64,000 nt of DNA. Origin: Sphingobium phenoxybenzoativorans (GTDB lineage: Bacteria > Pseudomonadota > Alphaproteobacteria > Sphingomonadales > Sphingomonadaceae). The position numbers and the translations under genes are program-made. This document shows, piece after piece, positions 45,254 through 54,622 of the stretch. The stretch's first letter is position 1; every line of letters starts with the position of its first letter. The DNA is taken from NCBI RefSeq assembly GCF_001757355.1, contig NZ_MINO01000005.1, positions 1 to 64,000 of the forward strand. The letters run 5' to 3'. Under the pieces are notes generated by a model. The model ran no database searches and was not told where the DNA came from. It saw only the letters and a list, made by a program, of their open reading frames with translations.

Positions 45254-46153
45254 CTAGTGGCTATGTTGCGGGCGGCGGCTGGTGTCTAAAGCTGCCGCAA
45301 GATGACGCAGCTTGTCAGGGTTTCGCACGATGTAGATCGCCGCAATCCGCCCATCTCGCACGTCTAGAGCGGTCGTCTGGAGCACATCGCCGCGATCGAT
45401 ACTGACATAACCAGGCAGTCCATCGATCATCGCGGTGCGCAGCAGCGTTGGCACTGATATATATTTGCGCCGTAGCCCAGCGAATAAGCGAAGTGCTCGA
45501 TCGAGCCCGCGAACGATATTTCGAAAGGCGATCACCCTGCCGCCGCCATCCGAATAGATCTCGACGTCGTGCGCAAGCAGCGCAGACAGCGTGTCCGTGT
45601 CGCCGTCGCGCGACGCGGTGAAGAAGGCCCGAGCGATCTGGTCAGCCTTGCTCGCTTCCACCGTGAAACGCGGTCGCGCATTCTGCACATGTTTGCGAGC
45701 GCGCGAAGCAAGCTGGCGGACCGTCGCGGGTTCGCGTGCCAATGTCGTCGCGATATCTGTCAGCGCCACGCCAAACACGTCGTGGAGGAGGAAGGCGGCG
45801 CGCTCCAGTGGGGACAGCCGCTCCATTGCCAGCATCAACGTGAGCGTCACGTCGTCGGCGATCGTCTCTTCGGGCTCGGTGGTGCCCATCAGCGGCTCGG
45901 GCAACCAAGCACCGATATAGGTCTCCCGGCGCGCACGGGCGGACTTGAGCTGATCGAGGCAGAGGCGGGTGACGATACGGGTCAAATAAGCAGCCGGAGC
46001 ATCGACGCTTTCCACTTTTGCCGACCAGCGCAGCCACGCCTCCTGAACAATATCCTCCGCTTCGCTGACAGAGCCGAGCATCCGGTATCCCAGGCGCAAC
46101 AACCGTGGCCTTTGCGCCTCGAAGTCAGCGAGATATTCATCCCTATGCGGCAT
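45254..46153 (-). CDS. ECF41-family RNA polymerase sigma factor with SnoaL-like C-terminus
   Basis: About 299 residues: sigma-2 (LRLGYRMLGSVSEAEDIVQE, AYLTRIVTRLCLDQLKSA), the ECF41 linker block AWLPEPL, sigma-4 (LERAAFLLHDVFGVALTDIA), and a fused SnoaL-like domain with the group's signatures SDGGGRV and NPDKL. ECF41 factors use this C-terminal domain rather than an anti-sigma. They are normally encoded beside a carboxymuconolactone decarboxylase, oxidoreductase or epimerase gene. Here a CMD gene and an epimerase remnant are present, and both have ECF41-type promoters. The start MPHRDEYLAD overlaps the upstream membrane gene by 11 bp. Confidence 0.93.
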   Translation of the reverse strand: MPHRDEYLADFEAQRPRLLRLGYRMLGSVSEAEDIVQEAWLRWSAKVESVDAPAAYLTRIVTRLCLDQLKSARARRETYIGAWLPEPLMGTTEPEETIADDVTLTLMLAMERLSPLERAAFLLHDVFGVALTDIATTLAREPATVRQLASRARKHVQNARPRFTVEASKADQIARAFFTASRDGDTDTLSALLAHDVEIYSDGGGRVIAFRNIVRGLDRALRLFAGLRRKYISVPTLLRTAMIDGLPGYVSIDRGDVLQTTALDVRDGRIAAIYIVRNPDKLRHLAAALDTSRRPQHSH

Positions 46154-46583
46154 TCGTGTCCTCCACAGAGCGCGGTCGGCAGCTCTCATGCGCCGTATCC
46201 CGCCATGCCCACAGGGCAAGCCCGGCCGTAAGTATAGCCGGCAGCGTCACCGCGGGAAAATCTTGGGCGAGTGCACCGGTGCCGCAGATGCCCACCGCCA
46301 CTTCCCAGAAGTGGAACAGCGCATGGCCCGCCAGCCAAAGCGCGGCGGCGGACCAGAGCGGCAGGCGCGCCGCCGGCCGCACGACGCCCGTGAGCATCGC
46401 TATCGCGACCAACAGGAAAATCAGCCCGATGTCGCGCACGAAATGCTGGTTCAACGGGCCGGTGGTGGTGACACCCGGCACTGCGAAATACCAGTTTGCG
46501 GGCGAGATCAGCATGAAGAGACCGTTGACGGCGGCTCCGATGCCGAGCACCGCAGCCAGCGCGAGAGGAAGGCTCCGATTCAT
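46143..46583 (-). CDS. Hypothetical integral membrane protein (four helices)
   Basis: A 146-residue protein with four hydrophobic segments (ALAAVLGIGAAVNGLFMLI, DIGLIFLLVAIAMLTGVV, LWSAAALWLAGHALFHFWEV, LPAILTAGLALWAW). It lies upstream of the ECF41 gene on the same strand and overlaps its start, so it is co-translated. Its place in the ECF41 locus suggests a membrane partner of the regulon, as inference. I do not know a family name. Confidence 0.65.
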   Translation of the reverse strand: MNRSLPLALAAVLGIGAAVNGLFMLISPANWYFAVPGVTTTGPLNQHFVRDIGLIFLLVAIAMLTGVVRPAARLPLWSAAALWLAGHALFHFWEVAVGICGTGALAQDFPAVTLPAILTAGLALWAWRDTAHESCRPRSVEDTNAA

Positions 46584-46659
46584 GCCGTCTGCTCCTGTGT
46601 CCTGAGTGGAGAGCCAATGATCGAAGCGTGTGGGCGCGATCCTCAGAAGGCCGACAAGG

Positions 46660-46707
46660 CCGGCCGATCAGTCCCGTGCCGCCGACAATAACAATCTTCA
46701 TCTCCAT
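46660..46707 (-). pseudogene. Epimerase/SDR-like NAD(P)-binding gene, 5' remnant
   Basis: An ATG at 46707 begins MEMKIVIVGGTGLIGR, a complete dinucleotide-binding start, but then the frame reads unlike any protein and runs into the membrane gene. About 16 codons survive under an intact ECF41-type promoter. It looks like the stub of the epimerase normally found in these loci. Confidence 0.7.
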
Positions 46708-46735
46708 GTCTCCCATGCAAGGTGTCTGCATACAT

Positions 46736-46762
46736 GACGAGATGGCCGCAGCCAGTGTGACA
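46736..46762 (-). promoter_or_regulatory. ECF41-type promoter, leftward
   Basis: On the minus strand TGTCACA (46762-46756) is followed by exactly 16 bases and CGTC (46739-46736), the ECF41 consensus TGTCACA-N16-CGTC. It faces the epimerase stub, the membrane gene and the sigma gene, so the sigma factor may autoregulate. Confidence 0.8.
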
Positions 46763-46797
46763 CGGGCGATGGCGGAATGAAAAAATATGCGCCGCCA

Positions 46798-46824
46798 TGT
46801 CACGCAGCGCCCGCCTGTCTCGTC
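46798..46824 (+). promoter_or_regulatory. ECF41-type promoter, rightward
   Basis: TGTCACG (46798-46804) then 16 bases and CGTC (46821-46824). One base differs from the consensus. It lies 45 bp before the CMD start codon (46870). Confidence 0.78.
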
Positions 46825-46869
46825 ATGCCGATGTGCGCCGACAAACGACGCCCTGACGAGGAAAGCATC

Positions 46870-47325
46870 ATGACCGAAATGAAACGTTTGAACTGGTCCG
46901 AGGTCGCGCCCGACGGCGCCAAAGCGCTGTTCGGGGTTCACTACTATGTGACGAAGAAGACGGATCTTCCCGAGGAGCTAATCCATCTTGTTTTCCTTCG
47001 GGTATCGCAGATCAACGGCTGTGCCCATTGCATCGACATGCATACGCGTGACCTGCTTCGGACCATGCCGGTCGACAAGGTCGCGCTGCTCTCCGTCTGG
47101 GCGGAGGTGCCGCACCTGTTTTCCGATCAGTATCGCGCCGCGCTCGCTTGGGCCGAGGAAGTGACGAACGTCAGCAACACCCACGCCTCCGACGACGCCT
47201 ATGCGGCTGCGGCCGCCGCCTTTTCGCCAAAGAATCTGGTCGATCTCACACTCGTCATCGCGGCGATGAACGCATTTAATCGGCTCGGCGCCCCATTCCG
47301 CCTTCCCGTTGCAGCGAACCCATAA
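46870..47325 (+). CDS. Carboxymuconolactone decarboxylase/AhpD-like protein
   Basis: A 151-residue protein of the AhpD-like fold. The core NGCAHCIDMHTRDL has the redox CxxC and the downstream His of the family. The start MTEMKRLNW is set by its distance from the ECF41 promoter; the frame extends upstream to 46777 without sense. In ECF41 loci this is the usual target gene (the C of the COE set). AhpD-like proteins act as small peroxidase-related thiol proteins; the precise reaction is not known. Confidence 0.9.
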   Translation: MTEMKRLNWSEVAPDGAKALFGVHYYVTKKTDLPEELIHLVFLRVSQINGCAHCIDMHTRDLLRTMPVDKVALLSVWAEVPHLFSDQYRAALAWAEEVTNVSNTHASDDAYAAAAAAFSPKNLVDLTLVIAAMNAFNRLGAPFRLPVAANP

Positions 47326-47330
47326 ACATA

Positions 47331-47364
47331 CAGAGGCGGGCGCATATTCTTGCTCCCGCCTCTG
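47331..47364 (+). terminator. Hairpin after the CMD gene
   Basis: CAGAGGCGGG and CCCGCCTCTG form a perfect 10-bp stem with a 14-base loop. It starts 6 bp after the TAA. No T-run follows, so it is only probably a terminator. Confidence 0.5.
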
Positions 47365-47381
47365 GCAGCAGGCGACCAGAA

Positions 47382-47450
47382 TGCGTCCTTCGCCGATCGG
47401 CCTTTGAACGGCGGCTTCCGTTAGAACCAGTCATTCGCTCAGTTCGGGGC
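47382..47450. repeat. Dispersed repeat family C, copy 2
   Basis: TCCTTCGCCGATCGG, GGCTTCCGTTAGAACCAG and CATTCGCTCA align with 58028-58093 (TTCGCCGATCGG, GCTTCCGTCAGAACCAG, CATTCGCTCA). The stretch 47326-47768 holds no other gene. Confidence 0.8.
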
Positions 47451-47649
47451 TATAGCGGCTCGCACGACGTTGGTGATTGCAAAGATATCCACGTGGCCTC
47501 CTAGCCTCCGGGGGAAGCAATTTCGATGGCATCAAAGGCTCTGATTGCAAAGAAGCCGCGTGAACAGGCAGGCTCGGTGGCCTCACGCGCATTCGATTTT
47601 CAAATGCACGCGTCGATGGCGCGCATCCTTGATGCATATCAAAACGGCG

Positions 47650-47712
47650 AGGCGTGCTGGAAAAGATCAGCAGCCGATCTCACCGCAATACAACGATGGC
47701 CTCGGACGAACG
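47650..47712. repeat. Dispersed repeat family D, copy 1
   Basis: GGCGTGCTGGAAAAG, CAGC, GATCTC and CGCAATACAACGATGGCCTC align with 57119-57176, differing at a few bases. Confidence 0.85.
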
Positions 47713-47768
47713 GCCCATCCCAAAAAAGCCCTCACTGATAGCGGAACGCTACACATCGTAGCGCACCC

Positions 47769-49604
47769 TCAAGCAGACCCTTCATCGTCCTGGCGTCGGA
47801 CGCGCAGTTCCGGGGCTTCGCGGGCAGGAAGGTCCGGCCGCCGCTCGAATGCGCCGCCTTCGCCGGAGATGCGTTCCTTTTGGATGATATCCGCCGCGCG
47901 TTTCCTTGATACACCCAGGCTGCGCAGTGCATAGTCCGCCAAGCCGAACGACAACTCGCGCATGCCCATGATGGCAAGGCCGACGCCCTGGCTTTCAAGA
48001 TGGGCCACCTCGGCATCACTCTGCGTCCGCACGGCGACATCGATGTCCGCATTGAGCTCACGGGCGAGTTCGATGATTCGCCGAGTCTGGAAGCTTTCGG
48101 GCGTCGCGATCACAAGAAGGCGTGCAGCGGCGATACTTGCTTCCCCGAGAATGCCGGGGGTGGATGCATCGCCATAGATCGCCGGTATGCCCTTGGCGCG
48201 AAGCGCCTCGACACGTCGCCGGTCCTTGTCCACAATGATGACCGGCAGCTTTTGGTCGTTGAGCGCCTTGCCGACCACACGGCCCACCCGACCGTAGCCG
48301 ACGATGATCGCGTGATTACGCGTTCCCTCGTTCATTCGCTCAGGAAGAGTGGACAGGGCTTGCCCGCCGCGACGCTCAAGCACCGAAAGGATGCGTGGTC
48401 GCCGGTCCAGCCATCGCTCGATACCGTCGAAGGTCTTGAAGACGAGTGGGTTGAGCGTGATCGAGAGAAGCGCGCCGGCGAGTATCAGGTCCCTGCCTTC
48501 CACGGGAACCACCCCAAGCGTCACACCCAAGCCGATCAGGATGAAGGAGAACTCGCCGATCTGGGCAAGGCTCGCCGATACCGTAAGCGCTGTTCGTACC
48601 GGGTAGCCGAAGGCCAATACGATAGCGAAGGCGGCGACGGACTTGCCGACGAGGATGATCGCCAGAACCGCGACCACCGCCAGCGGCTCGCGCACGAGCA
48701 CAGCCGGATCGAACAACATGCCGACCGAGACGAAGAACAGGACGGCGAAGGCGTCCTGCAACGGCAGCGAATCCGCTGCAGCCTGATGGCTGAAGTCGCT
48801 TTCGCTCAGCACGACACCGGCGAAGAAGGCGCCGAGCGCGAACGACACGCCGAACAGCGCCGCCGATCCATAGGCAATGCCCAGCGCGGTCGCGAGCACC
48901 GACAGCGTGAACAGCTCGCGCGATCCTGTCCGTGCGACGCGCTCCAGCACCCAAGGCACCGCGCGCGTGCCAACGACGAGCACCAGGGCAAGGAAGAGCG
49001 CGACCTTCCCAAGCGTCAGCAACAGGGCCAGGGCGATTGTGCCGCCCGTCGCTTCGCTGCCTTCGCTGGCGTTGCCGCCGAGTACGCCCGCAAGCGCCGG
49101 CAACAAAACCAGCGCCAGGACCATGACGAGATCCTCGACGATGAGCCAACCAACAGCGATGCGGCCGTTGATCGAATCCAGCGTATTGCGGTGTTCGAGC
49201 GCGCGGAGCAGCACCACCGTCGAGGCAACCGAGAGCGCGAGGCCGAAGACGATGCCCGCGCCGGGCGTCCAGCCCCATACATGCGTCAGCCCCGCGCCGA
49301 GCAGGGTCGCGACCGCGATCTGCACGATCGCGCCCGGAATGGCGATCCGTTTGACGGAGAGCAGATCCTTGACCGAGAAATGCAGGCCGACTCCGAACAT
49401 CAGGAGGATCACGCCGATCTCGGCAAGCTGTTCCGCCATTCCCGCATCGCTGACAAAACCAGGCGTAAAGGGGCCGACCGCAACACCCGCCACCAGGTAG
49501 CCGACCAGCGGGGGCAGCTTCAGCCGGCTCGCAGTGAAGCCGCCGACGAAGGCAAGGACCAGCCCCATGACGATCGTGGTGATAAGACTGGTGTCATGGG
49601 GCAT
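47769..49604 (-). CDS. CPA2-type monovalent cation:proton antiporter (YbaL/Kef family)
   Basis: A 611-residue membrane transporter. The N-terminal two-thirds has about 12 helices (VMGLVLAFVGGFTASRLKLPP, GVILLMFGVGLHFSVKDLL, VLFFVSVGMLFDPAVL). The C-terminal third is the TrkA-N RCK domain (HAIIVGYGRVGRVVGKALN) and a tail with Arg/Asp clusters. Such proteins export K+ or Na+ in exchange for H+ under nucleotide control. The start MPHDTSLI at 49604 has AAAGG 6 bases before it. It is on the strand opposite to groES1. Confidence 0.92.
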   Translation of the reverse strand: MPHDTSLITTIVMGLVLAFVGGFTASRLKLPPLVGYLVAGVAVGPFTPGFVSDAGMAEQLAEIGVILLMFGVGLHFSVKDLLSVKRIAIPGAIVQIAVATLLGAGLTHVWGWTPGAGIVFGLALSVASTVVLLRALEHRNTLDSINGRIAVGWLIVEDLVMVLALVLLPALAGVLGGNASEGSEATGGTIALALLLTLGKVALFLALVLVVGTRAVPWVLERVARTGSRELFTLSVLATALGIAYGSAALFGVSFALGAFFAGVVLSESDFSHQAAADSLPLQDAFAVLFFVSVGMLFDPAVLVREPLAVVAVLAIILVGKSVAAFAIVLAFGYPVRTALTVSASLAQIGEFSFILIGLGVTLGVVPVEGRDLILAGALLSITLNPLVFKTFDGIERWLDRRPRILSVLERRGGQALSTLPERMNEGTRNHAIIVGYGRVGRVVGKALNDQKLPVIIVDKDRRRVEALRAKGIPAIYGDASTPGILGEASIAAARLLVIATPESFQTRRIIELARELNADIDVAVRTQSDAEVAHLESQGVGLAIMGMRELSFGLADYALRSLGVSRKRAADIIQKERISGEGGAFERRPDLPAREAPELRVRRQDDEGSA

Positions 49605-49652
49605 CGGCATCCTTTCGGAGAGCCCGCCGGGCCGACGCGCTTGGTGAACCAT

Positions 49653-49999
49653 CGATAGAAAAGCACATTTGAGGCGCGCGGCGCCCGTAGCCCTTGGCCT
49701 GTCATCCGTTTCGATATTGATGAGACGTTCGCCCTACACCACTCCACCGGTAAACGCGATCCGCTCGCAGAGAAAATGCGCCGCTCGCCCGGCTCTGCGA
49801 ACCGAATGGATGCTCATATAGATTGAGGGCGTTTATTCATGCCGGCGGCGAGGACCATCTTGTTATCGGTCGGCGCAATGCACATATCGCGTGCATTGGC
49901 ACTCTCGGCTTGAGACTGTCAGCTCGCAATTTGGCAGCGCTGGCTCCCGCTTGTGAAAGCGACGATTTCGTCGCGATCCAGCGACAGGATGGCTGATCC
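49653..49999. other. Intergenic region upstream of groESL copy 1
   Basis: About 350 bp between the antiporter and groES genes. It holds the degenerate CIRCE at 49896-49922. I see no ORF or RNA. No sigma-32 box pair was convincing. Confidence 0.5.
49896..49922. promoter_or_regulatory. Degenerate CIRCE-like operator before groES copy 1
   Basis: The left half TTGGCACTC is identical to that of the perfect CIRCE at 63471. After 9 bases the right half reads GACTGTCAG instead of GAGTGCCAA, matching at 6 of 9 positions. It lies about 80 bp before the groES ATG. Confidence 0.5.
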
Positions 50000-50287
50000 A
50001 TGACATTTCGCCCTCTCCACGACCGCGTGCTCGTGCGCCGGCTCGAAGCAGTAGAAAAGACGGCTGGCGGCATCATCATACCCGACACTGCCAGGGAAAA
50101 GCCGCAGGAAGGCGAGGTCGTCTCCGCCGGCAGCGGTATCCGCGCCGAGGATGGCAAGATCACGCCGCTGGACGTCAAGACCGGCGATAAGATCCTGTTC
50201 GGCAAATGGTCGGGCACCGAGGTCAAGCTCGATGGCGAAGACCTTATCATCATGAAGGAAAGCGACGTTCTGGGCGTCATTGGCTGA
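50000..50287 (+). CDS. groES: Co-chaperonin GroES, copy 1
   Basis: A 95-residue GroES beginning [20 protein letters not shown]. The mobile loop [12 protein letters not shown] and the FGKWSGTEV / [16 protein letters not shown] blocks are intact. It caps the GroEL cavity. It lies 70 bp upstream of groEL copy 1. Sequence is close to the second copy at 63042, but that one is a little longer at the C-terminus and lies opposite. A degenerate CIRCE precedes it. Confidence 0.95.
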   Translation: MTFRPLHDRVLVRRLEAVEKTAGGIIIPDTAREKPQEGEVVSAGSGIRAEDGKITPLDVKTGDKILFGKWSGTEVKLDGEDLIIMKESDVLGVIG

Positions 50288-50357
50288 CCCAGACTTTTTC
50301 TATCAGTCTGGCCGTAGCGAAACGGTTCGCAGATTTTTCCATAAAGGATCACTAACC

Positions 50358-51992
<1,635 letters not shown>

Positions 51993-52018
51993 GCCAGGCG
52001 GTGAACCCAGACATGGGA

Positions 52019-52042
52019 GGCAGAGGTGTCATACCCTCTGCC
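52019..52042 (+). terminator. Hairpin after groEL copy 1
   Basis: GGCAGAGG and CCTCTGCC pair around TGTCATAC. It lies 27 bp beyond the stop codon. Only a short T-tract follows (ACGTTT), so its strength as terminator is uncertain. Confidence 0.45.
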
Positions 52043-52226
52043 ACTCACGTTTGGATCCGGATTCAAATCATGCGACAACGTCGCCGATGTGTTATGGTCG
52101 CGCATCACCCGCATAGTGCCGCAGGCATATCGTGACTGAGAGACCATCGTGCTCCCGCCTGCCGTCGGGAGTCGCATCGATGTTCCTCATACTTGCCAGC
52201 TCCAATCGTAGCGATCGGCGACCGAC

Positions 52227-52592
52227 ATGACGGTTCGCTCTACGAGAAGCTCGGTCACGTTCGCCGCGCCCTTCCGTTTGCCCGGCTTCGACGCCCCGCT
52301 GCCGGCCGGCAGCTATGCGGTCGATACGGAGGAAGAGGCCATCGAGGGAAATGTCCGCACGGTCTTTCACCGCATTGCGACGACTCTTGTGGTGGAGACG
52401 ACCGGTCGGGTCGAACATCGCGCCGTCGATCCCAAAGACCTGGAGACGGCCTTGCGGCAAGACCGCGAAGCCGCAGCTCTTCGGACAGACGTGCTACCGC
52501 CCGAAGTGCTCGATCCTTCGATACCGCCGCCCGTCAGTTGGCGTTGGGTTCCGTTGTGGGTCCGCGTCCCCTGGTCGGGCAGAGGGGCATAG
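52227..52592 (+). CDS. Hypothetical protein (conserved small sphingomonad type)
   Basis: A 121-residue protein. The first 60 residues (VTFAAPFRLPGFDAPLPAGSY, AVDTEEEAIEGNVRTVFHRI) form a beta-rich block that I recall from small conserved sphingomonad proteins; the rest has a Pro-rich part (DPSIPPPVSWRWVPL). No function is known. It opens a run of small plus-strand genes after groESL; the next starts 8 bp later. Confidence 0.6.
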   Translation: MTVRSTRSSVTFAAPFRLPGFDAPLPAGSYAVDTEEEAIEGNVRTVFHRIATTLVVETTGRVEHRAVDPKDLETALRQDREAAALRTDVLPPEVLDPSIPPPVSWRWVPLWVRVPWSGRGA

Positions 52593-52600
52593 CTTCAGCC

Positions 52601-52915
52601 ATGTTCAACACTTCCGCGCTGTGCAGACAGCAGGAGGCGCATCACCGCCGGATCGCGGCGGAGACGGACCTCCAGAATGTTCGCAAGGTTGCGCTGGCCG
52701 CCGCCCGCGCATGGGAAGTGCAAGCGCTGGAAGCCGAGAGCCGCGAAGCTGGAGCGAAGGACGCGCTCAGCGACGAGGACGCAGCCATCGCACTGGAATT
52801 TCTGCTGGAGGACGAAGCCGATGCGGAGGACGCCGACGACAGGTTGGAGGATGACGATACGACGCGACAATCCGCTGTGTCGTCCCATATCAAAAATGAG
52901 GAAAAGCCCGCGTGA
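52601..52915 (+). CDS. Hypothetical helical protein, paralogue of the gene at 56854
   Basis: A 104-residue protein. Residues 1-50 (TSALCRQQEAHHRRIAAETD, LQNVRKVALAAARAWEVQAL) align with the product at 56854 (STFCRMHETVQSDRAANAIL, QNVRLVAEKVAKAWGAVALA). The rest is very acidic (LLEDEADAEDADDRLEDDDT). The end overlaps the next frame by GTGA. No family is recognised. Confidence 0.6.
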   Translation: MFNTSALCRQQEAHHRRIAAETDLQNVRKVALAAARAWEVQALEAESREAGAKDALSDEDAAIALEFLLEDEADAEDADDRLEDDDTTRQSAVSSHIKNEEKPA

Positions 52916-53139
52916 TACTGCATAGTCTTCTGGGTCAACATCAGGCCGATCCAGCCGGTCAACGCTGGGAAAACGGTCTGTTCGTCAGTGTGTGCCTGAT
53001 TTGCCGCCGGGCCATGATCAAGCCGGTCAACGGTCAATGGCAGCTTGCAGGGCAAAGGGACTGTGACAGCGATCGACTCCTGTTCCGCCGAGACCGACGA
53101 CAAGGTGACGTTCGGCGCCTGGTTGCTGACCCAGCATGA
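52912..53139 (+). CDS. Possible small Zn-ribbon-like protein
   Basis: A GTG start overlaps the previous stop (GTGA). The 75-residue frame has VCLICRRAMIKPVNGQW, a CxxC pair like a short zinc-ribbon. The last 26 codons overlap the next gene, which is unusual and suggests that either its C-terminus or this frame is not real. A frameshift may have lengthened it. Confidence 0.35.
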   Translation: MILHSLLGQHQADPAGQRWENGLFVSVCLICRRAMIKPVNGQWQLAGQRDCDSDRLLFRRDRRQGDVRRLVADPA

Positions 53140-53305
53140 TCGTTCGGATTGGGTCGGCGATCTGGCCAGGGCTGCCAAGGCGGACCGTAAGTTTCCCCGC
53201 GCGGGCGATCCCGATGCGGTGCGCAGCCATCTGGGCAGCATGCAGGCTGAGAGCGAAATGCTCGAAGCGCTGGATGATGCCGAACAGATATGGCTGCGCA
53301 AATGA
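53063..53305 (+). CDS. Small YozE-like SAM-fold protein
   Basis: An 80-residue protein with DKVTFGAWLLTQHDRSDWVG and LARAAKADRKFPRAGDPDAV, which matches the YozE SAM-like family pattern (FGAWLL...D.IG.LA....D..FP..G). The role is unknown. The start is placed at GTG 53063 (AAAGGGA upstream); TTG 53045 is possible. It is coupled by ATGA to the PAS fragment beyond. Confidence 0.55.
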   Translation: MTAIDSCSAETDDKVTFGAWLLTQHDRSDWVGDLARAAKADRKFPRAGDPDAVRSHLGSMQAESEMLEALDDAEQIWLRK

Positions 53306-53442
53306 TCTATATCGCGCGCAGTATCAACGAAGCAAACCTGCCTTCTCAGGCGATCGTCAATACGATCCGCGAACCACTTCTTGTGCTCGATGCCGACTTG
53401 CGCGTGCTCGCGGCCTGCCGATATTTCTATGAAACATTCAGG
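53302..53442 (+). pseudogene. Sensor kinase PAS domain, 5' fragment
   Basis: ATG 53302 overlaps the previous stop (ATGA). It reads IYIARSINEANLPSQAIVNT, IREPLLVLDADLRVLAACRY and FYETFR, the N-terminal PAS of a HisKA_2/HWE-type sensor kinase. It breaks at about 53442, where antisense antiporter sequence begins. The kinase core is missing. Confidence 0.7.
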
Positions 53443-53444
53443 AT

Positions 53445-53691
53445 GGCTGGCACCCATCAGCGCAATGATGACAACCAACTCGGCAAAGCGCTCGGTAATC
53501 TGCGGGTAATGGAGCGGCAAGGGCCGCAAGGTCACTTGCGGTAGCGGGAACAGGACAACTCCGATGACGAGGCAGACGATTGGGGGCGAAAGCGGCAGAC
53601 GTCTCAAGGCGAGCGGCAATCACGCTACGAGCGCGATGAGAAGGCCTGTTCCGGTGAGGATGAGGATGTAAGGGTCGGGAAGCAGGTGCAT
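53445..53691 (-). pseudogene. CPA1-type Na+/H+ antiporter, 5' fragment with TGA codon
   Basis: From ATG 53691 the minus strand reads MHLLPDPYILILTGTGLLIA, LVA, a TGA, then LPLALRRLPLSPPIVCLVIG and ITERFAELVVIIALMGA. The family has Trp (TGG) where TGA stands, so a nonsense change is likely. The body beyond residue about 80 is gone, cut at the same point as the PAS fragment. Confidence 0.7.
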
Positions 53692-53762
53692 GTCAGACGA
53701 GCCTCCGGACGCATGTTCGAGTAGACCTGTCATCAGATGGCAGCCGGCCTCTTACACTGCGG

Positions 53763-54617
53763 TTAGACCTCTTCAACGGTCACTCGCACCTCCATGCCGC
53801 TGAAATCCTCCGCGGCACCGGCATAGCCCCCGGTGACGGGCATGATCTGCGTGTTGCATCGGCCAACAGCCACCGGGATGAGGTTGGCCGATCCCACCCG
53901 GCGGTGCGTGGGATCGAAGGCTATCCAGCCGGCAGCGGGAAGATAGACCTCGGCCCAGGCGTGCGTCGATCCTGCATCGTCAGGAGAGACGTCGGGATCA
54001 TGGAGGTAGCCGGAGACAGCGCGGGCGCCGAAGCCGAGGTGGCGCACCGCGTCGATGAACAATGCCGACATGTCTCGGCACGAACCGCTCGCGATCGAGA
54101 GTGTCTCGAGCGGCGATTGCGTGCCCTCCTCGTCGCGTGTGCGATAGGCCACAGCATCCGCGATGCCGGCATTGATGTTCTTCAGCAGCGACAGCGTGTC
54201 AACAGTAGGCCCGAGAACAAAGCTTCGTGCCCAGGTCGCGAGCAACTCTTCGGGATCATCATGCTGCGGATGCAGGAGCGCGCCGAGATCCGCCATCTCT
54301 CCGTCCGAATAGCCGAACGGATAGGAGTGCGCGCCGGGCGCGATCCGATAGATGGGCCATGCGAGCGCTTGCTGCTCGACGAGAAGCTTGCTCGATATTG
54401 CGAGCAAGTCCGTCGGGAACGCAAAGCTCGCCGCCGCCACCAGGTTGCCGAACACATCCTGCGCCCACGCCATATCGGCATTGGGCGACAGTTCGAGCGA
54501 GCTTGAAAGGATGATCAGGTCGTGACTGCTCCGCGGCACTAGCATCAGACGATGCGGCTGCAGCGATACGGCGCGCCGGTAGCGATAAATCGTGTCGTGG
54601 CGTATCCGGAGCTTCAC
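53763..54617 (-). CDS. Transglutaminase-like protein with N-terminal beta domain
   Basis: A 284-residue protein. An N-terminal Bact_transglu_N domain (MKLRIRHDTIYRYRRAVSLQ, PHRLMLVPRSSHD) is followed by the core with Cys in SGSCRDMSALFIDAVRHLGF, His in STHAWAEVYLPAAGWIAFD, and Asp in the same stretch. A C-terminal beta tail (MEVRVTVEEV) follows. This family occurs widely in proteobacteria as a cytosolic protease-fold enzyme of unknown substrate. It lies 5 bp after an esterase gene on the same strand, so the two form an operon. Confidence 0.88.
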   Translation of the reverse strand: MKLRIRHDTIYRYRRAVSLQPHRLMLVPRSSHDLIILSSSLELSPNADMAWAQDVFGNLVAAASFAFPTDLLAISSKLLVEQQALAWPIYRIAPGAHSYPFGYSDGEMADLGALLHPQHDDPEELLATWARSFVLGPTVDTLSLLKNINAGIADAVAYRTRDEEGTQSPLETLSIASGSCRDMSALFIDAVRHLGFGARAVSGYLHDPDVSPDDAGSTHAWAEVYLPAAGWIAFDPTHRRVGSANLIPVAVGRCNTQIMPVTGGYAGAAEDFSGMEVRVTVEEV

Positions 54618-54622
54618 CAGCG

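Noticed and set aside
46186-46941. A 251-codon minus-strand frame across the ECF41 locus
   Set aside because: Only its short MKIVIVGGTGLIG part is protein-like; the rest is out of frame with the membrane gene and reads through the promoter region.
48000-49658. A 552-codon plus-strand frame opposite the antiporter
   Set aside because: Composition is Arg/Asp/His/Gln-rich without motifs; the opposite strand encodes a full transporter.
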